Below are positions 23,481 to 35,040 of a DNA stretch of 64,000 nucleotides, one piece after another. Origin of the DNA: Toxorhynchites rutilus septentrionalis (Eukaryota; Arthropoda; Insecta; Diptera; Culicidae). The notes under the pieces were generated by a model. The model ran no database searches and had not been told where the DNA came from. It saw only the letters and a list, made by a program, of their open reading frames with translations. The stretch's first letter is position 1; the number at the start of each line of letters is the position of its first letter. The position numbers were made by a program, and so were the translations under genes. Location of the stretch: positions 58,354,784 through 58,418,783 of the forward strand of contig NC_073745.1 in NCBI RefSeq assembly GCF_029784135.1, read 5' to 3'.

Positions 23481-25360
23481 CCTGAATCGGTTTATTGTCA
23501 CAAAGAAATAATGTAACTAATGTTTATCCCTGTAGGTAATGTAAATCAGACTGATGTTCGAAACTGTTCGGGACTGGCGGTGTTGATAAGTAACGTGACA
23601 ATAATTTCCCTGTCGGCATTCATGTTCATGCATGCATGCACTCTAATGTAACTGATGTGCGTATTTATTGCCTGTCTGTACATGGCAGACTCAATTTCCG
23701 TAAGTTGACATAAACATATTATAATCCCGCCGTTGGGGAGCCGCCCCGGCCATCCCCCCTGTCTGCTACCGAACGTGATCGAACAATATAGTTCCATTGC
23801 CGTAGAAAAAAAACTGAAAACACCGATTCAGCCAGTTGATTTGATCCCTTCTCTCTCAAACACCACCCCCCACTTAACCACTTGAAACTTTTCCAATCAC
23901 CGGAGATAAACAATGGTCCCGATAGGGGACAATAGCTTTCAGTTTCAGCATTTGTTCTGCGCGTGCAAAGTGGAGAATAAACGACAAGTCACGAGCGCCT
24001 ATTTCGTTTTCAAATTCGGCTTTCTCGTTACTTTGTCCCCATTTGTTGCTTCCGACCCTTCCCCCCCCCAGGAGGGCGGCTGGAAATCGTTTTGATATGT
24101 CTAAACTTTATTCGTTGTTATTATTGTTGCCGTCGTAAGAGCAGTTTTGGGACAGAATCCGGAAGGGGGGGTTTATTGTTATGGATTATAATTCACTTTG
24201 CCCCTCTGTTTCTGTATGTGAGCCTCCCTGATTCTTCCCACAGAGTTAGTAGAGACAATAATCACCTTTGCATAATTGACTACAAGTTAGGGTGAATTAT
24301 TAGAATGAATCAGGTGTTATGTCGGCCCCCCCCCCCTTGGATGTGAGATGATGGGTGCAGCAGAAAATCATGTTAGTAGAATCTTCATTGGAAATATGGC
24401 CAACAGATTCATTTTTTCTTCATTGATTTGACCAAATACTGAGCTTTCAAACAAATCGCCCAAACTTTCACCACGCAATCCACTTTGCCTCCCGCTAAAA
24501 ATCGTCGTCTTGTTGTACTTTCACTGTCCTCAACGAGCATCCGAGTTTTTTTTCTCACTGCTCCTCTCTTGTTGACGTAAGTGGGCGTTCAAAAGTGCAG
24601 ATCGACTGTCCGTTCCAATAATACGCTCTGATGTGCGGTCACTGCCACGCGCTTCCTGGAACGTGTGAAAGGTGATGAATAAAAAAAAGAGGTCTTAACT
24701 AGCTTCCATTTCACTAGCAGTTGTGAGATTTGCAAAAAAAAAACATTGCTTCCTTACCCCAGCTTCTGCTGCAACACATGGCCACAACAATCCCGCCCTC
24801 TATTCGCCCGCGCACATTAGTTTCACTTTCGTTCGATCGGCCAATGACGCAAACCGCAAGTAATGCTGTTGCGCTGCTTCAAGGTGCTGCTCGCGAAATT
24901 TCTCGCCGATTTTTCGATCTTCTTCGGGGCACCGAAACTAAATAAGTATCGAAGGCCGCCGCCGCCGACACAATGATTTTTTTTTTCTCTAAACTGTTTG
25001 TTTCGTTAATGAAATAATGCACCGCAGCAGCAGCGGCAGCAGCCGCGTATACGCACATGGTGTTCTCGTTTTCAATATTTTTATCACCTGCTTTCAACAC
25101 TAATGGCCTTTCGATTTTGATTTTCACTGTCAGTCTGTGGCTCAATTACTGTTCTAATGAGGTGCGATACGACTTTAATTTTCTTCGACCTCTCTAAGCA
25201 ATTATTTTCGCTTTCATTGTGATGTTTTTCGTTCGGTTATTATTTATGGAAAATAGACCCATTATAATGACATTGTTAATAATAGGATAGAACATGTGAG
25301 TAAAATTGAATAGCTCAGTCTAGCTATGGTAAATGATTACAAGCAGAATAGGGTAAATGA
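23481..25360. other. GC-richer unique segment, no recognised gene
   Basis: It contains C-runs, GCC and GCA triplet runs (24957-24970, 25023-25047) and many short opposing frames. The alanine-rich minus-strand frame over the triplet runs is a composition effect. It may be host regulatory or UTR-type DNA, but nothing decides this. Confidence 0.35.
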
Positions 25361-25799
25361 TCTTGGTTTGTCCGATTTGGTTTGTTTTTTACGCAACTAG
25401 TAAATGCAAATCGATTTTCTTCATGAAAATCACACATAATCGATACGAGTTTGGGTTTGTTGAAAAGCCCCAGGTCTCTGGTTGCTAATACTACCATAAG
25501 GCGTTGAAATTATTCAAATTTTTATGTTTTTCAACGATTTTCCTCAAAGAGGAATTTTGTTCATGGTTTGTCCAAAAAATGATCATGGTTTGTCCGGCTT
25601 TAGAAATCACCATTTTTGAATGAAAACATTCGAATTCTCAAGTAGATGTTGCATTTATCATTGCTAGAGTTTACACTATCATCATATTGATCCATTCATA
25701 ATTTAGGCTTTCTTCAGAATATCGCATTTCAAAATTATTAACTTAATTAGTTTGTTTGTACGCCTATTTAAAGTTGTGCATTTCAACATGCCAATGAAA
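25361..25799. other. A/T-rich with TGGTTTGTCC direct repeats
   Basis: The phrase ATGATCTTGGTTTGTCCG at 25358-25375 recurs as CATGGTTTGTCC at 25561 and 25583. It may be part of an unidentified miniature element, but no paired ends were found. The SINE target duplication ends this stretch. Confidence 0.35.
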
Positions 25800-26247
25800 G
25801 GGGGTCTCCGTAGCCACATTGGTTGCGCGTTCGCTTAGTAAGCGATCGATCGTGAGTTCAAAACTCAGGGCCCCCATTGACCATCTTTGTGTTGTTACAG
25901 AATAACTACGTCCACGCAACAATCATCAGCGATGGAGATCGATCTGCAAGAAACATCGGGCTGCTGTTCTATAAATAACTCAACAATGGATCAACGACTG
26001 TCTCCGCTGTCCAGTCTTAACTGGATAATGGAAGAACAGATAGAAAACTCTTACGCCTAAATGGCTACTGTGTAAATGTGTACCATTGCAATGGTATAGA
26101 AGGGAATACTCTAACGCCGAAAAATGGCAACTGTGTAATGTGCTAATTATAGATATGATAAATATGTGACATGTACACGATTCAAATTCGGCTCTGTTAC
26201 AGCTAAAATGCTAATGAGCCTAAAATAAACAAAAGGGATAAAAAAAA
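25800..26247 (+). mobile_element. Long tRNA-derived SINE with 15-bp target duplication
   Basis: The tRNA-like head has box A TAGCCACATTGG (25811-25822) and box B GAGTTCAAAACTC (25854-25866). A body of about 380 bp follows, with an internal repeat of AATGGCAACTGTGTAA-like phrases (near 26061 and 26125), and a poly-A tail closes the element. Direct repeats AACATGCCAATGAAA at 25785-25799 and 26248-26262 are identical over 15 bp, though the first two A residues may belong to the tail. A body near 447 bp is long for a SINE. It does not match the 1335-1611 SINE, so it is a separate family, possibly Feilai-like (tentative). Confidence 0.85.
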
Positions 26248-26317
26248 AACATGCCAATGAAAATGGTCGTCTCTAATTTCAAAAAGTTCCTCATAAAAAA
26301 TGTTATAGTGTGAAAAT

Positions 26318-26925
26318 TTGAGTTTTTTTTTTGAAAACCGAAAGATCACAGAAAATCGGGGTTTTCAAAATAATTTGTTAATGCCAAATGTCTTAAAATT
26401 GCATTACTCGTCGAGATTTACTGTTATCTAGATAAAAAAATTTGTCAAAAAAACATTTTTTTGGCACTTGGTCGTTTTTCCGTCTGAAAAGTCGATTTTT
26501 AACAAAAAAAATTTTTTTTCGGTAACTGTTAATCTCGATGTGCCATGCAATTGTAAGACATTTGGCATCAAACATTTTTTTAAAGTCCCGATTTCTGGTG
26601 ATTTTTCGGTTTTCAAAAAACTCAAATTTCAACGTCTGCAACACTAATAAATGAAGTTCGAATGAGCTAATATTTTGCATAGGGTATCTTATCGTGCAAA
26701 TCAACGTTTCGCAACAAGTTCCGAATGAAAAATCGAGATAATTATTTTTATTGACACTTGTAACCATACGTTTCGTTTCGTACTCCGGAAAAAAAAAGTC
26801 CTAGAGTGTCGATTTTTGACAAAAAAAATGTTTTTTTAGATGACACTAGATCTCGACGTTTCATGCAATTTTAAGACATTTGGAATTAATAATTTTTTTT
26901 CCGAAAACCCCGATTTTCTTTACTC
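26318..26925. repeat. Module in three copies, two of them inverted
   Basis: One copy at about 26318-26455 (minus sense) pairs with a second at about 26490-26640, which could form a large imperfect hairpin. A third copy in the same sense as the second lies at about 26808-26925. Shared phrases in order are CGATTTTT, a run of A then T, ATCTCGA, CATGCAATT, AAGACATTTGG and a CCCCGATTT-like end. The coding frame over it is not conserved between copies. Confidence 0.75.
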
Positions 26926-27590
26926 CCCCCTTGGGCGCTTTACTCCCCCATCCTAGCATATATCCACGCTGTCACATTATACTCATAATCCGTGGGGAAT
27001 GGAATGTATGTTTTTCATTGATGAAACACATACTGAAAATAGCAGTTTTACATGGATGTGGTAGGCAATTAAATATAAACACAAATATTTAATCTATTGT
27101 GAGAAATGTTAAGACATTTTCATTATCTTCATTTCCAGGACATTAATTCAAACTCCGAAGCCGAATCTTTGATTCTAAGATGCTAGAATCCGTTTGATGA
27201 GTTTCGTTCTGGAATGGGTAGAATATATCTGATTTTTGGAATCCTAATATAGGATTCATCTGGAATAAGTCCTTGAATTTTGCATCTGGTATCAGTAATC
27301 CGTATATTTTATTATTATCCGTTTACTTCATTGAGGCTTTCAACCTGAAGTTTTTGTTAGGGATGATATTAATATTTCTTTTTATTTCTCTTGTTTCCAC
27401 AGGTATGTGTCTCTGAAATCTGAAATCTGAAATCTGGTACGGTAATGTATACATAACAACAAACTAAGCCTTCAAAATTAAAAAAAAAAACCCTTGTTTA
27501 TGAGTGTGAGTCTAAGATTATATCTGATGTTGGTTTTGTTTGCAGCTATCTTTAAAATATATTAACTTCTGTTTTCAAGGTATTTTTTCT
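26926..27590. other. A/T-rich, no gene seen
   Basis: No recognised family. A CTGAAATCTGAAATCTG run at 27416-27434 announces the following low-complexity block. Confidence 0.4.
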
Positions 27591-29515
27591 GAAATTAAAA
27601 CCCTAAAATGCAAAATAAAAACTTAAAATCTCAAATCTCAAATCTATGAGAATCTAGGAATTTGAGAATCAGAAAATCTGTGAATTGAAAATCTTGAAAT
27701 TTGAAAATCTGAATATATGTTAATCTAAAAATTTAAAACTCCGAAAATCTGAAAGTCTGAGAATCTGAAAATCTGTAAATCTAAGATATTAAAACATGAA
27801 AATCTAAAAGTTTCAAAATTTCAAAATCCGAAAATTCTAAAACGTGAAAATTCAAAAATTAGAAATCTGAAAAAGTGAAAATGTGAATTTAAAACTAACA
27901 TCTAAACTTTAAAATCTAAATTCTCAATAATTGATTCTGGGATCTGAACATGGAATGATGATCTTAGAATCTGATAATCTGAGAATCTCAAAATCAGAGA
28001 ATAAAGGGCGAACACGAAATTGTTGCGACACCGAAAATGTCATGCCAATTTCCTTATAATGTTTAGAATCAAACCAAAATTTTAGGGTAGTTTTATACAT
28101 ATATTTAATTCAAAAATCAAAAGAAAAGTTAATCGATGGAGCCTCGAGTGTAAAGTTGAAAGCATTTTCGCTTGATGCCCACCATCAATGTCTTTACAGT
28201 GTCATCCGGTACCAGTTTCTCAGTTTTTTCCATTTTCTTAACATGTCCTTCTCTTCCGAAGTTCCCGCTTCATTATTGCCCAGTACTGCTCCACCAGGCG
28301 CAGCTCCGGACAGTTTGGCGGGTTCAAGTCCTTTGGAACAAAATGGACAGAATTGGCCTCATACCACTCCAGGACACTTTTAGAATAGTGGCATGATGCC
28401 AAATCTGGCCAAAATAGCGGAGCTACGTCGTGCTGCTGCAAGAACGGTAAAAGGCGCTTCTCGAGGCACTCATATTTGTAGATCTCGCCATTTACTGTGC
28501 CCTTTGTCACGAAAGGCAAGAGCAGATGGCCTGCCAAACGAGATATTTGGAGTCGAAATTCGCCATTTTCTTCTTCTTAAATTTGTCATCCACGTCAAAC
28601 TTGCTCTTGCCGGTGAAAAACTCCAACCCCGGAATTTGCTTAAAATCTTCTCGTAGGGCTTCCGTGCCCGAGTTTATCACCCGTTTCACCTTTCCCTCCG
28701 TCTTTTTGTTCTCCGGTCCCGGTTTTCTTCCAGCTCCTTTGCCGTGGTCCAACGTCAACCGCTCCTGGAACCGCTTCAACACTCTGGAGACGGTTGAATG
28801 GTGAATGTTCAACATTTTCCCCAACTGCCGGTGCGACAGGTCAGGAAATTCCAGGTGTTTGGAAAGAATTTGTTCTCTCGACTCGCGTTGGTTCACCTCC
28901 ATTTTCGTTGAATCGAAAAACACGACTTCGAGTCGAGAATCTGTGAACTCCAAAATCTGAAAGTTTGAGAATCTGAAAATCGTAATATTAGAAAATCTTA
29001 AAATTATAAAATCTTAAATCCTGCGAATTCCAAAATCTGAAAATCTGTGAATTCCAAAATCTGAGAATATGATAATCTTAAAATTAGAAAATCTAGAAAT
29101 CTGAAAATCTGTGAACTCTAAACTATAAGAATCCTAGAATCTGAAAATTTGAAAATCTTAAAATCTGTCAGTCTAAAAATCTAAAAATTTAAAAATTTGA
29201 GTATGTGAAAGTCTTAGGATCGTAAAATCTGTAAATCTGAAAATATTGAAACGTGAAAACCTGAAAATTTAAAAATTTAAAAGTTCGAAAACGTGAGGGT
29301 ATGAAAATCTGAAAATGTGAAAATCTGAATATCTGAAAATGTAAAACTAAAATCTAGACGCGATAATGTAAATTCTGGGTTCTGGAAAATGGCATCTGGA
29401 ATCTATAATCTGGAATTTTAATCTAGATTCAGAATCTGGAATCTGAACAAGGAATTTAGAACCTGGAATCTGAATTTTGGAATATGGAATCTGGATTCTT
29501 TCAGGCAGTATTCTA
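27591..29515. repeat. ATCTGAAAATCTG low-complexity block around a transposase relic
   Basis: 27591-28003 and 28946-29515 consist of about 10-base AATCTGAAAA iterations in one orientation. The DD37E element sits between them, and its right end has merged into the repeat. No gene lies in the repeat itself. Confidence 0.8.
28004..28945 (-). pseudogene. DD37E Tc1/mariner (ITmD37E-type) transposase relic
   Basis: The coding sense is minus. The likely start is the ATG at 28902-28900, followed by a helix-turn-helix region with SHRQLGKMLNIHHSTVSRVL. The reading reaches DFKQIPGLEFFTGKSKFDVDD, shifts frame near 28530 and continues with PFVTKGTVNGEIYKYEC. It then reaches a catalytic PDLASCHYS, and exactly 37 residues separate that aspartate from the glutamate of LVEQYW, matching the mosquito ITmD37E group. 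The block that should hold the first catalytic aspartate is deleted between GKVKRVI and DFKQIPG. A further shift affects the last 30 or so codons. The left end starts AAGGGCGAACACGAAATTG after TA (28002-28003). The right inverted repeat is missing, replaced by low-complexity repeat. Confidence 0.85.
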
Positions 29516-29842
29516 GTCTAGAAATTTGAAAAAAACATTGTTTTTTTCCTTCATATTTCTGTAGTTTAGGCATTCAAGAATATACCCTAGAAAGGACTTA
29601 TAGAAAATCCTATTATTTTCCGAGTTAGAGCCATTTTAGTGATGCGGTATCTAACCTGGCTACGGCCATAATAATGAACTTCAAACGCGTTTTTCTCGAA
29701 ACTAGTTTTTTCGAGCTGGCGTACACGATATCTCAAGTTCTACTGAACCGATTCATGTTGAATTTATATGGATACAATCTGCGTCCATTGTTTTCAACTA
29801 TTGTGGTATACCCCTTTTTATACTACACATCAAGGTTATCTA
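29516..29842. other. Unassigned sequence
   Basis: It contains a block around GAACTTCAAACGCGTTTTTC and CAAGTTCTACTGAACCGATTC that I would expect to recur in a mosquito genome. There is no second copy in this window and no gene. Confidence 0.35.
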
Positions 29843-30237
29843 CTTTATTGATGAAGGAGTAGACTGAAAGCTATAGCGAGATAGGTGCCAATCAGGAATA
29901 ATCTGTTTGATAAAATTTATAATCCTGATCGGCGACGCAAACCAAATTTCCTTGGGCTCCAGAATAGCTTTATCAAGGTGTTGACGTATGCGTCTTGTTA
30001 GAACTCCGCAGTTACAGAGCAAATGTTCCGAGGTTTCGCTTTCGGCATTACAAAAGCGACAAATATCATCTTGTGCTAAGCCTATGTTTTTAAGATGGAA
30101 TTTACTTGGACAGTGTTCTGTTTCAAGACCAGTGAATGTGCTGAAGTCTTTCTTATTATGGCTCAGCAGTTGTTGAGTAATTTTAATACTCGGCGTAATA
30201 AGGCGATAGCGGCATCTTTACTTGTTCAGAATCTGTT
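29843..30237 (-). pseudogene. LINE C-terminal fragment with zinc-knuckle-like motif
   Basis: The minus-strand reading contains EHCPSKFHLKNIGL, then CRFCNAESETSEHLLCNC and a basic tail. The C-x2-C..H-x3/4-C pattern after the RNase H domain is typical of I/LOA-group LINEs. Only the extreme C-terminus is present, with no reverse transcriptase or RNase H next to it. It is a 5'-truncated remnant and a different subfamily from the fragment at 33181-35040. Confidence 0.75.
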
Positions 30238-30530
30238 CGATTTTGTTTTGTTTCAGATAACCAGAAAGGCTATAATCGTGTACGCCATGGCACAACTTTG
30301 TTTTTAACCCTCTCACTTCATCAGCTCTTAACTATCCTAGTTATTAATATTTTTCTTCGTTCAAAGTTTGTTTTATTGTTTAAAGAAAGATTTACAAATA
30401 ATGATATAATGGATAGTAAAAATATTATTTGTTTTATTTTTACGGAACTCGAAAAAACGTCTGAAATTCGTGTCTCTACACTAGAATACCCCCTAACCTG
30501 GGATCTGGATTCTAAATTATGGAAATTTGG

Positions 30531-31800
30531 ATTGTGAATTCTGATCAGGTACTTGAATCTAGAATCCGAATATGGAATCTAAAATCTGAAATTTTAACCT
30601 GGAATCTCGATTCTGAATTGTGGAATCTTGGATCTGGATTTTGAATTCTGGAACTGGAATCTGAAATTTGAATCTAGAATCTAGAACCTGAATTCGGATT
30701 CTGGAATCTTGAATTTGGATTCTGGAATATGAAATTTGGGATCTGGATCTGGAATCAGGAATCTGGGATCTGGGATCTGGAATCTCAATCTGGAATATGG
30801 TACTTGGAATGTCAAGTTTAGAATCAGAGATCTTATCTACTTCACATTGTATATTGTATATTGTATAGGTATATTGTAAACATTTTTTAGAGTCATTAAC
30901 CTGAATTCTGAGATCCTAAATCTGACGTACATCGTGAATCGTAAACCGTTGATCATTTTGCGTTACGTGTGAATCATAAATCGTTATTCGTAAACATTCA
31001 TTCGTGATCATAAACAAATCTTCAAAATGTGTGAAGCATTTTGTAATATTTCATATAATCTAAAATATTAAATCTAAAATGCGAAAATAAAACGTTAAAT
31101 CAAAAATCTTTGGGAATCTGAGAATCTGGAGTTTTGAGAAGTTGAGAATCTAAAATATTTAAACATGAAAACATGAAAATCTGAAAATCAAAAAATTTCA
31201 AAATTTCAAAATCCAAAAATGTACAGATGCGATAATCTGAGAATTTAAAACTAACATCTGAATCCAAATTCTCAATTATTGGTTCCGGAGTCTGAGCATG
31301 GAATCTGAAAATCTGATAATCTGAGAATCTGAAAATCAGTTGAATTGAGCTGAATAATTTGAGAATTTGAGAATCTGAAAATCCATAAGTGAATCTAGAA
31401 ATCTTAAAGTCCGGAAATCGGTGAATTTCAGAATCTGAAAATCTGCGAATTTCAAAATCAGAAAATCTGAAAATCCTGAAATTAAAAAATCTAGAAATCT
31501 GAAAATCTGTGAATTCCAATTTTTTTTTCTCTGAGAATCTTTAAATCTAAGAAGCTGACAATCTGAAAATCTCAAAATTAAAAAACCTAAAAATCTGAAA
31601 AATTAAATGTTTTAAAATCTGTGAATTCCAAAATCTGGAAATCTGATAATCTTGAAATCTGGGAATCTGCAAATCCGAAAATTTGAAAATCTGAAAATCT
31701 GGTAATCTAAAACTGTGCAAATCTGAAAATTTGAAAATTTGGGTATCTAAAAGTCTGAAGATCTGAAAATCTGTAAATCTGAAAATATTCAAACATTCAT
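30531..31800. repeat. GGAATCTGGATCTG and ATCTGAAAATCTG low-complexity block
   Basis: 30531-30840 is built from AATCTGGAATCTGG-like units and 31090-31800 from AATCTGAAAATCTG-like units. Minus-strand frames of up to 139 codons read as DFQIFRFSDF repeats and are artefacts of the period. Confidence 0.85.
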
Positions 31801-33180
31801 AATCATAATAGATAAAATTTTGTTTTCAATCCCGAAATAAATCGTTGGTCTGACAACGACGTAGCTTGCTATGATATTTTCTCGAGCGCGAATATTATGA
31901 TTCCCTAATCAGCAAACGGATAAAATTCAACAAAAATTAGAAACATTTCCATTTGGGTATAAATTAACCATTCGCGATTTCAAATCACAATCTCAATCCA
32001 GCTAGCGAACAGACAACATTCTGAAATCTGATATTACACTCAAAGGTGTACCACGATACAAATGAAGAATGGATGATATCGCGCAAACAACAGCGGTCCA
32101 ATTTTGTTCGGCGAAAACACCACGTTGATTTGCATAGCGGATCAGAGCACCTCTGTTTTATTTCTCACACTCACACATAATTTTTATTTTTACGCGTTGA
32201 CTGAAGTTTTTTCTATGCGTTTTTTGATGGTGATGGATTATTCTGCTTTGGCCCACAGTAGGAAGCGGAAGAGGGCTACGACTGGAATAGTCTTCACCGA
32301 AATGAATGTACCGTGTATTTGTGTTTTATTTAATTCATTCGTTTGTGTATTGGTTGCCTCCACATTAATTGCAACTGCTCTTTACAAAACAGTACAATTT
32401 TGTTCGTTAGATGCAATGATTTTCATGTTGTCTGGTAAAAAAAGTGCTTCTGTATTTTTGCTCACACGTACACATTCTTGTTTTTGCGCGTGTCCAAAGG
32501 CAAGCGGTTAAACGGTTAAGAAATGTGAAATAATAGTGCTGGTGGGTCAAAATTGTGAGCCTATGACCGAATGTGTGTCAACTGCGAAAAAGATCTCCGA
32601 GATAATTTTTGCGATGAATACTCAGTGCAATACCTACATTGACGTATGGACATACATCTCAACATGCGACCAGCTTGATTTTTTATAGTTTTTTGCCTGG
32701 GTCATAAAAATCAATATGTGCGAATTTAAGAGTGTGTGTTCTTATTGGTATTTTTTCTGTAGATCACTTTCGTAAATTCGAGCATTGCTTCCAGGGTCAA
32801 AATGGTGTCAAAGTGTAGTGAATTTACAGCCGAATGTGAAAAAAATGCCTTTTCCAGCGGTGAAAATGGAGGAAAATTGAAGGTGAAATTGAGTTCCGTA
32901 GTGTTTGCTGTCGTCACCACAATTCGGATCGATTTTTTTGTTGCTATTATGTGAAAGGTGCCACATAGCAGAATTTGTGAATTATTTCTTGGAGAAATTG
33001 TCCCGCAGTCCCATTCATAGCAAAAGAAAAAAACACAAAAAAATTGAAGGGCTGTGTCCGAGACATGTCTGCATAGCTCACGTAGGGTTATGTTACAATG
33101 TATGTTTCACGTTGATTTGGAATATCTTCCCTTCCCATTTGATCCCTTGTATAACAAATCAATTATCAAAATTTGATAAT
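31801..33180. other. Unique segment, no recognised gene
   Basis: A 135-codon plus-strand frame (32104-32511) spans two loosely similar halves that both carry CAATTTTGTTCG and TCACACNNACACAT phrases. This suggests an old duplication about 300 bp apart rather than a protein. No domain is recognised. Confidence 0.35.
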
Positions 33181-33254
33181 ATTTTTTTTATTAATTCGTT
33201 TATTTTTACAGTTACTTAAGTTTAAAGGAGCCGAATTCTTAAATATAATTTTAA

Positions 33255-33302
<48 letters not shown>

Positions 33303-35040
33303 AATTTTCTTACATCTATGGTTAGTAAGGTGGAAAACCGATTACTCGCGGTGTACTCGAGTTTAGGAGGGTGACATATTTTTAGGAGAAGGATGGGATA
33401 TAAGGAAATTGTAACAATGTTGATGAACACTCATTTCATAAATCTATTCGTATATCTATAGTGTATTTACATTTCAACTTATTCTACTATTTATAGCAAG
33501 GGGACGAATTACCCGCAAAGGAAGGAAAGGAGGGTATAAGGATGTAGGGACAATCACACACGAAGATCTATAGCTTTAAGGAAAACATATATATGGGACA
33601 TGTAATCAAGGTCTAACCGAGCCAACACATCTCTCACCGGCAATTGGGTTGTCTTCCTCGGGCCCGAAGGGAGTTTTCTAAATTCGATCTGGCGACCAGA
33701 TACACCTCGCACGACCAAACAACGTGCTCGATGTCGTGGTAACCTTGGCCACAAACACAAAGATTGTTGTCGGCAAGATTAATACGAAAGAGTAGCGCAT
33801 CTAACGAACAGTGATTGGACATGAGTCGGGAGAAGGTGCGAAGTCCCGACTCAAATCCAGACTTTTGAACCACGGTTTGAGGCTAACCTTAGGGATAATC
33901 GAGTGAAACCACCGGCCCAATCTTCATTCCACTTGCATTGCCAGTTAGCGATGGTATTTTTGCGGACTAAAGAATAAAATTCATTGAAGGCGATTTGACG
34001 CTGATAAATACCGCCTTCAATTGCACCTACCTTTGCTAATGAGTCAGCCCTCTCATTACCCGGAATGGAGCAATGTGAAGGGACCCAGATAAAGGTAATG
34101 TCATAACAGCGTCTGGATAAAGCACTCAAAATTTCTCGTATTCTCTCAAGCAAGTACGGCGAGTGCTTTTCCGGCCTCACTGAACGGATAGCTTCGACAG
34201 AGCTAAGACTATCCGTTACAATGTAATAGTGTTCAACAGGTCGTGAGGCGACGCTGTCCAGCGCCCAATGTATTGCTGCCAATTCAGCAATATACACTGA
34301 GCAAGGATTCTAAAGACTGTGTGAGGTGCTAAAAAATTCGTTGAACACTCCAAATCCTGTGGACTCGTTTATAGTGGACCCATCAGTAAAGTACATATTA
34401 TCACAATTGATACCCCCATACTTTTCATCGAAGATCGTTGGAGCGATCTTCGATCGTTGGAGCGATCCTCGATCATTGGTAATCTGAATATCCATGGATA
34501 TCTTGCTTCATGGACAGATCAAAATGCACAGAGGAATTGATGTAGTCAAGGAAACAAACACGGTTGGGAATATACGAAGATGGATCAACCTGCATGGAGA
34601 TGAATTCATGATATGAGCTCATGAATCCGGAGTGAAAATTTAGCTCGATCAGCTGATCAAAATTTCCGATCACCAATGGGTTCATGACCTTACACCGGAT
34701 GAAGAACCGAAGAGATAATAAATTGAAGCGATCTTTTTGTGGGAGTAGGCCTGCCAAAACCTCGAGACTCATGGTATGCGTTGAGGGCATACATCCCAAC
34801 GCGATACGGAGACAAAGATACTGAATTCGCTCGAGTTTAATGAGGTGTGTTGTGGCAGCTGATTGAAAACAGAAACTGCCATACTCCATCACTGAGAGAA
34901 TAGTTGTTCGATACAACATTATAAGATCTTCTGGGTGGGCTCCCCACCAGGTGCCGGTAATTGTACGGAGAAAGTTTATTCTTTGTTGGCATTTTTTACT
35001 CAGATACCTAATATGGGCCCCCCAAGTACACAAAAAAAAA
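33181..35040 (-). pseudogene. 5'-truncated I/LOA-group LINE with RNase H
   Basis: The coding sense is minus. It opens inside the end of the reverse-transcriptase domain (CTWGAHIRYLSKKCQQ at about 35030) and runs through the thumb region to about 34473. After a frame change, an RNase H domain follows with the acidic residues in YFTDGST, IAELAAIHWAL, VTDSLSSVEAI and the VPSHCSIPGNERAD block. An in-frame stop sits just before AELAAIHW near 34310. The C-terminus carries LCVCGQGYHDIEHVVWSC and ends in a FLKAIDLRV-like phrase at about 33555. The 3' UTR contains a TA tract and ends in A-rich sequence at 33181. Frameshifts and truncation make it inactive. The polymerase catalytic motif itself is missing. 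Confidence 0.85.
33258..33299. repeat. (TA)n microsatellite in LINE 3' UTR
   Basis: About 21 TA units lie inside the LINE 3' UTR. Confidence 0.9.

Noticed and set aside
24879..25145. Alanine-rich minus-strand protein
   Set aside because: Created by GCC and GCA triplet runs. No conserved context.
31100..31792. Minus-strand proteins rich in DFQIFRFSDF
   Set aside because: Produced by the 10-base ATCTGAAAAT repeat read in triplets. No independent coding signal.
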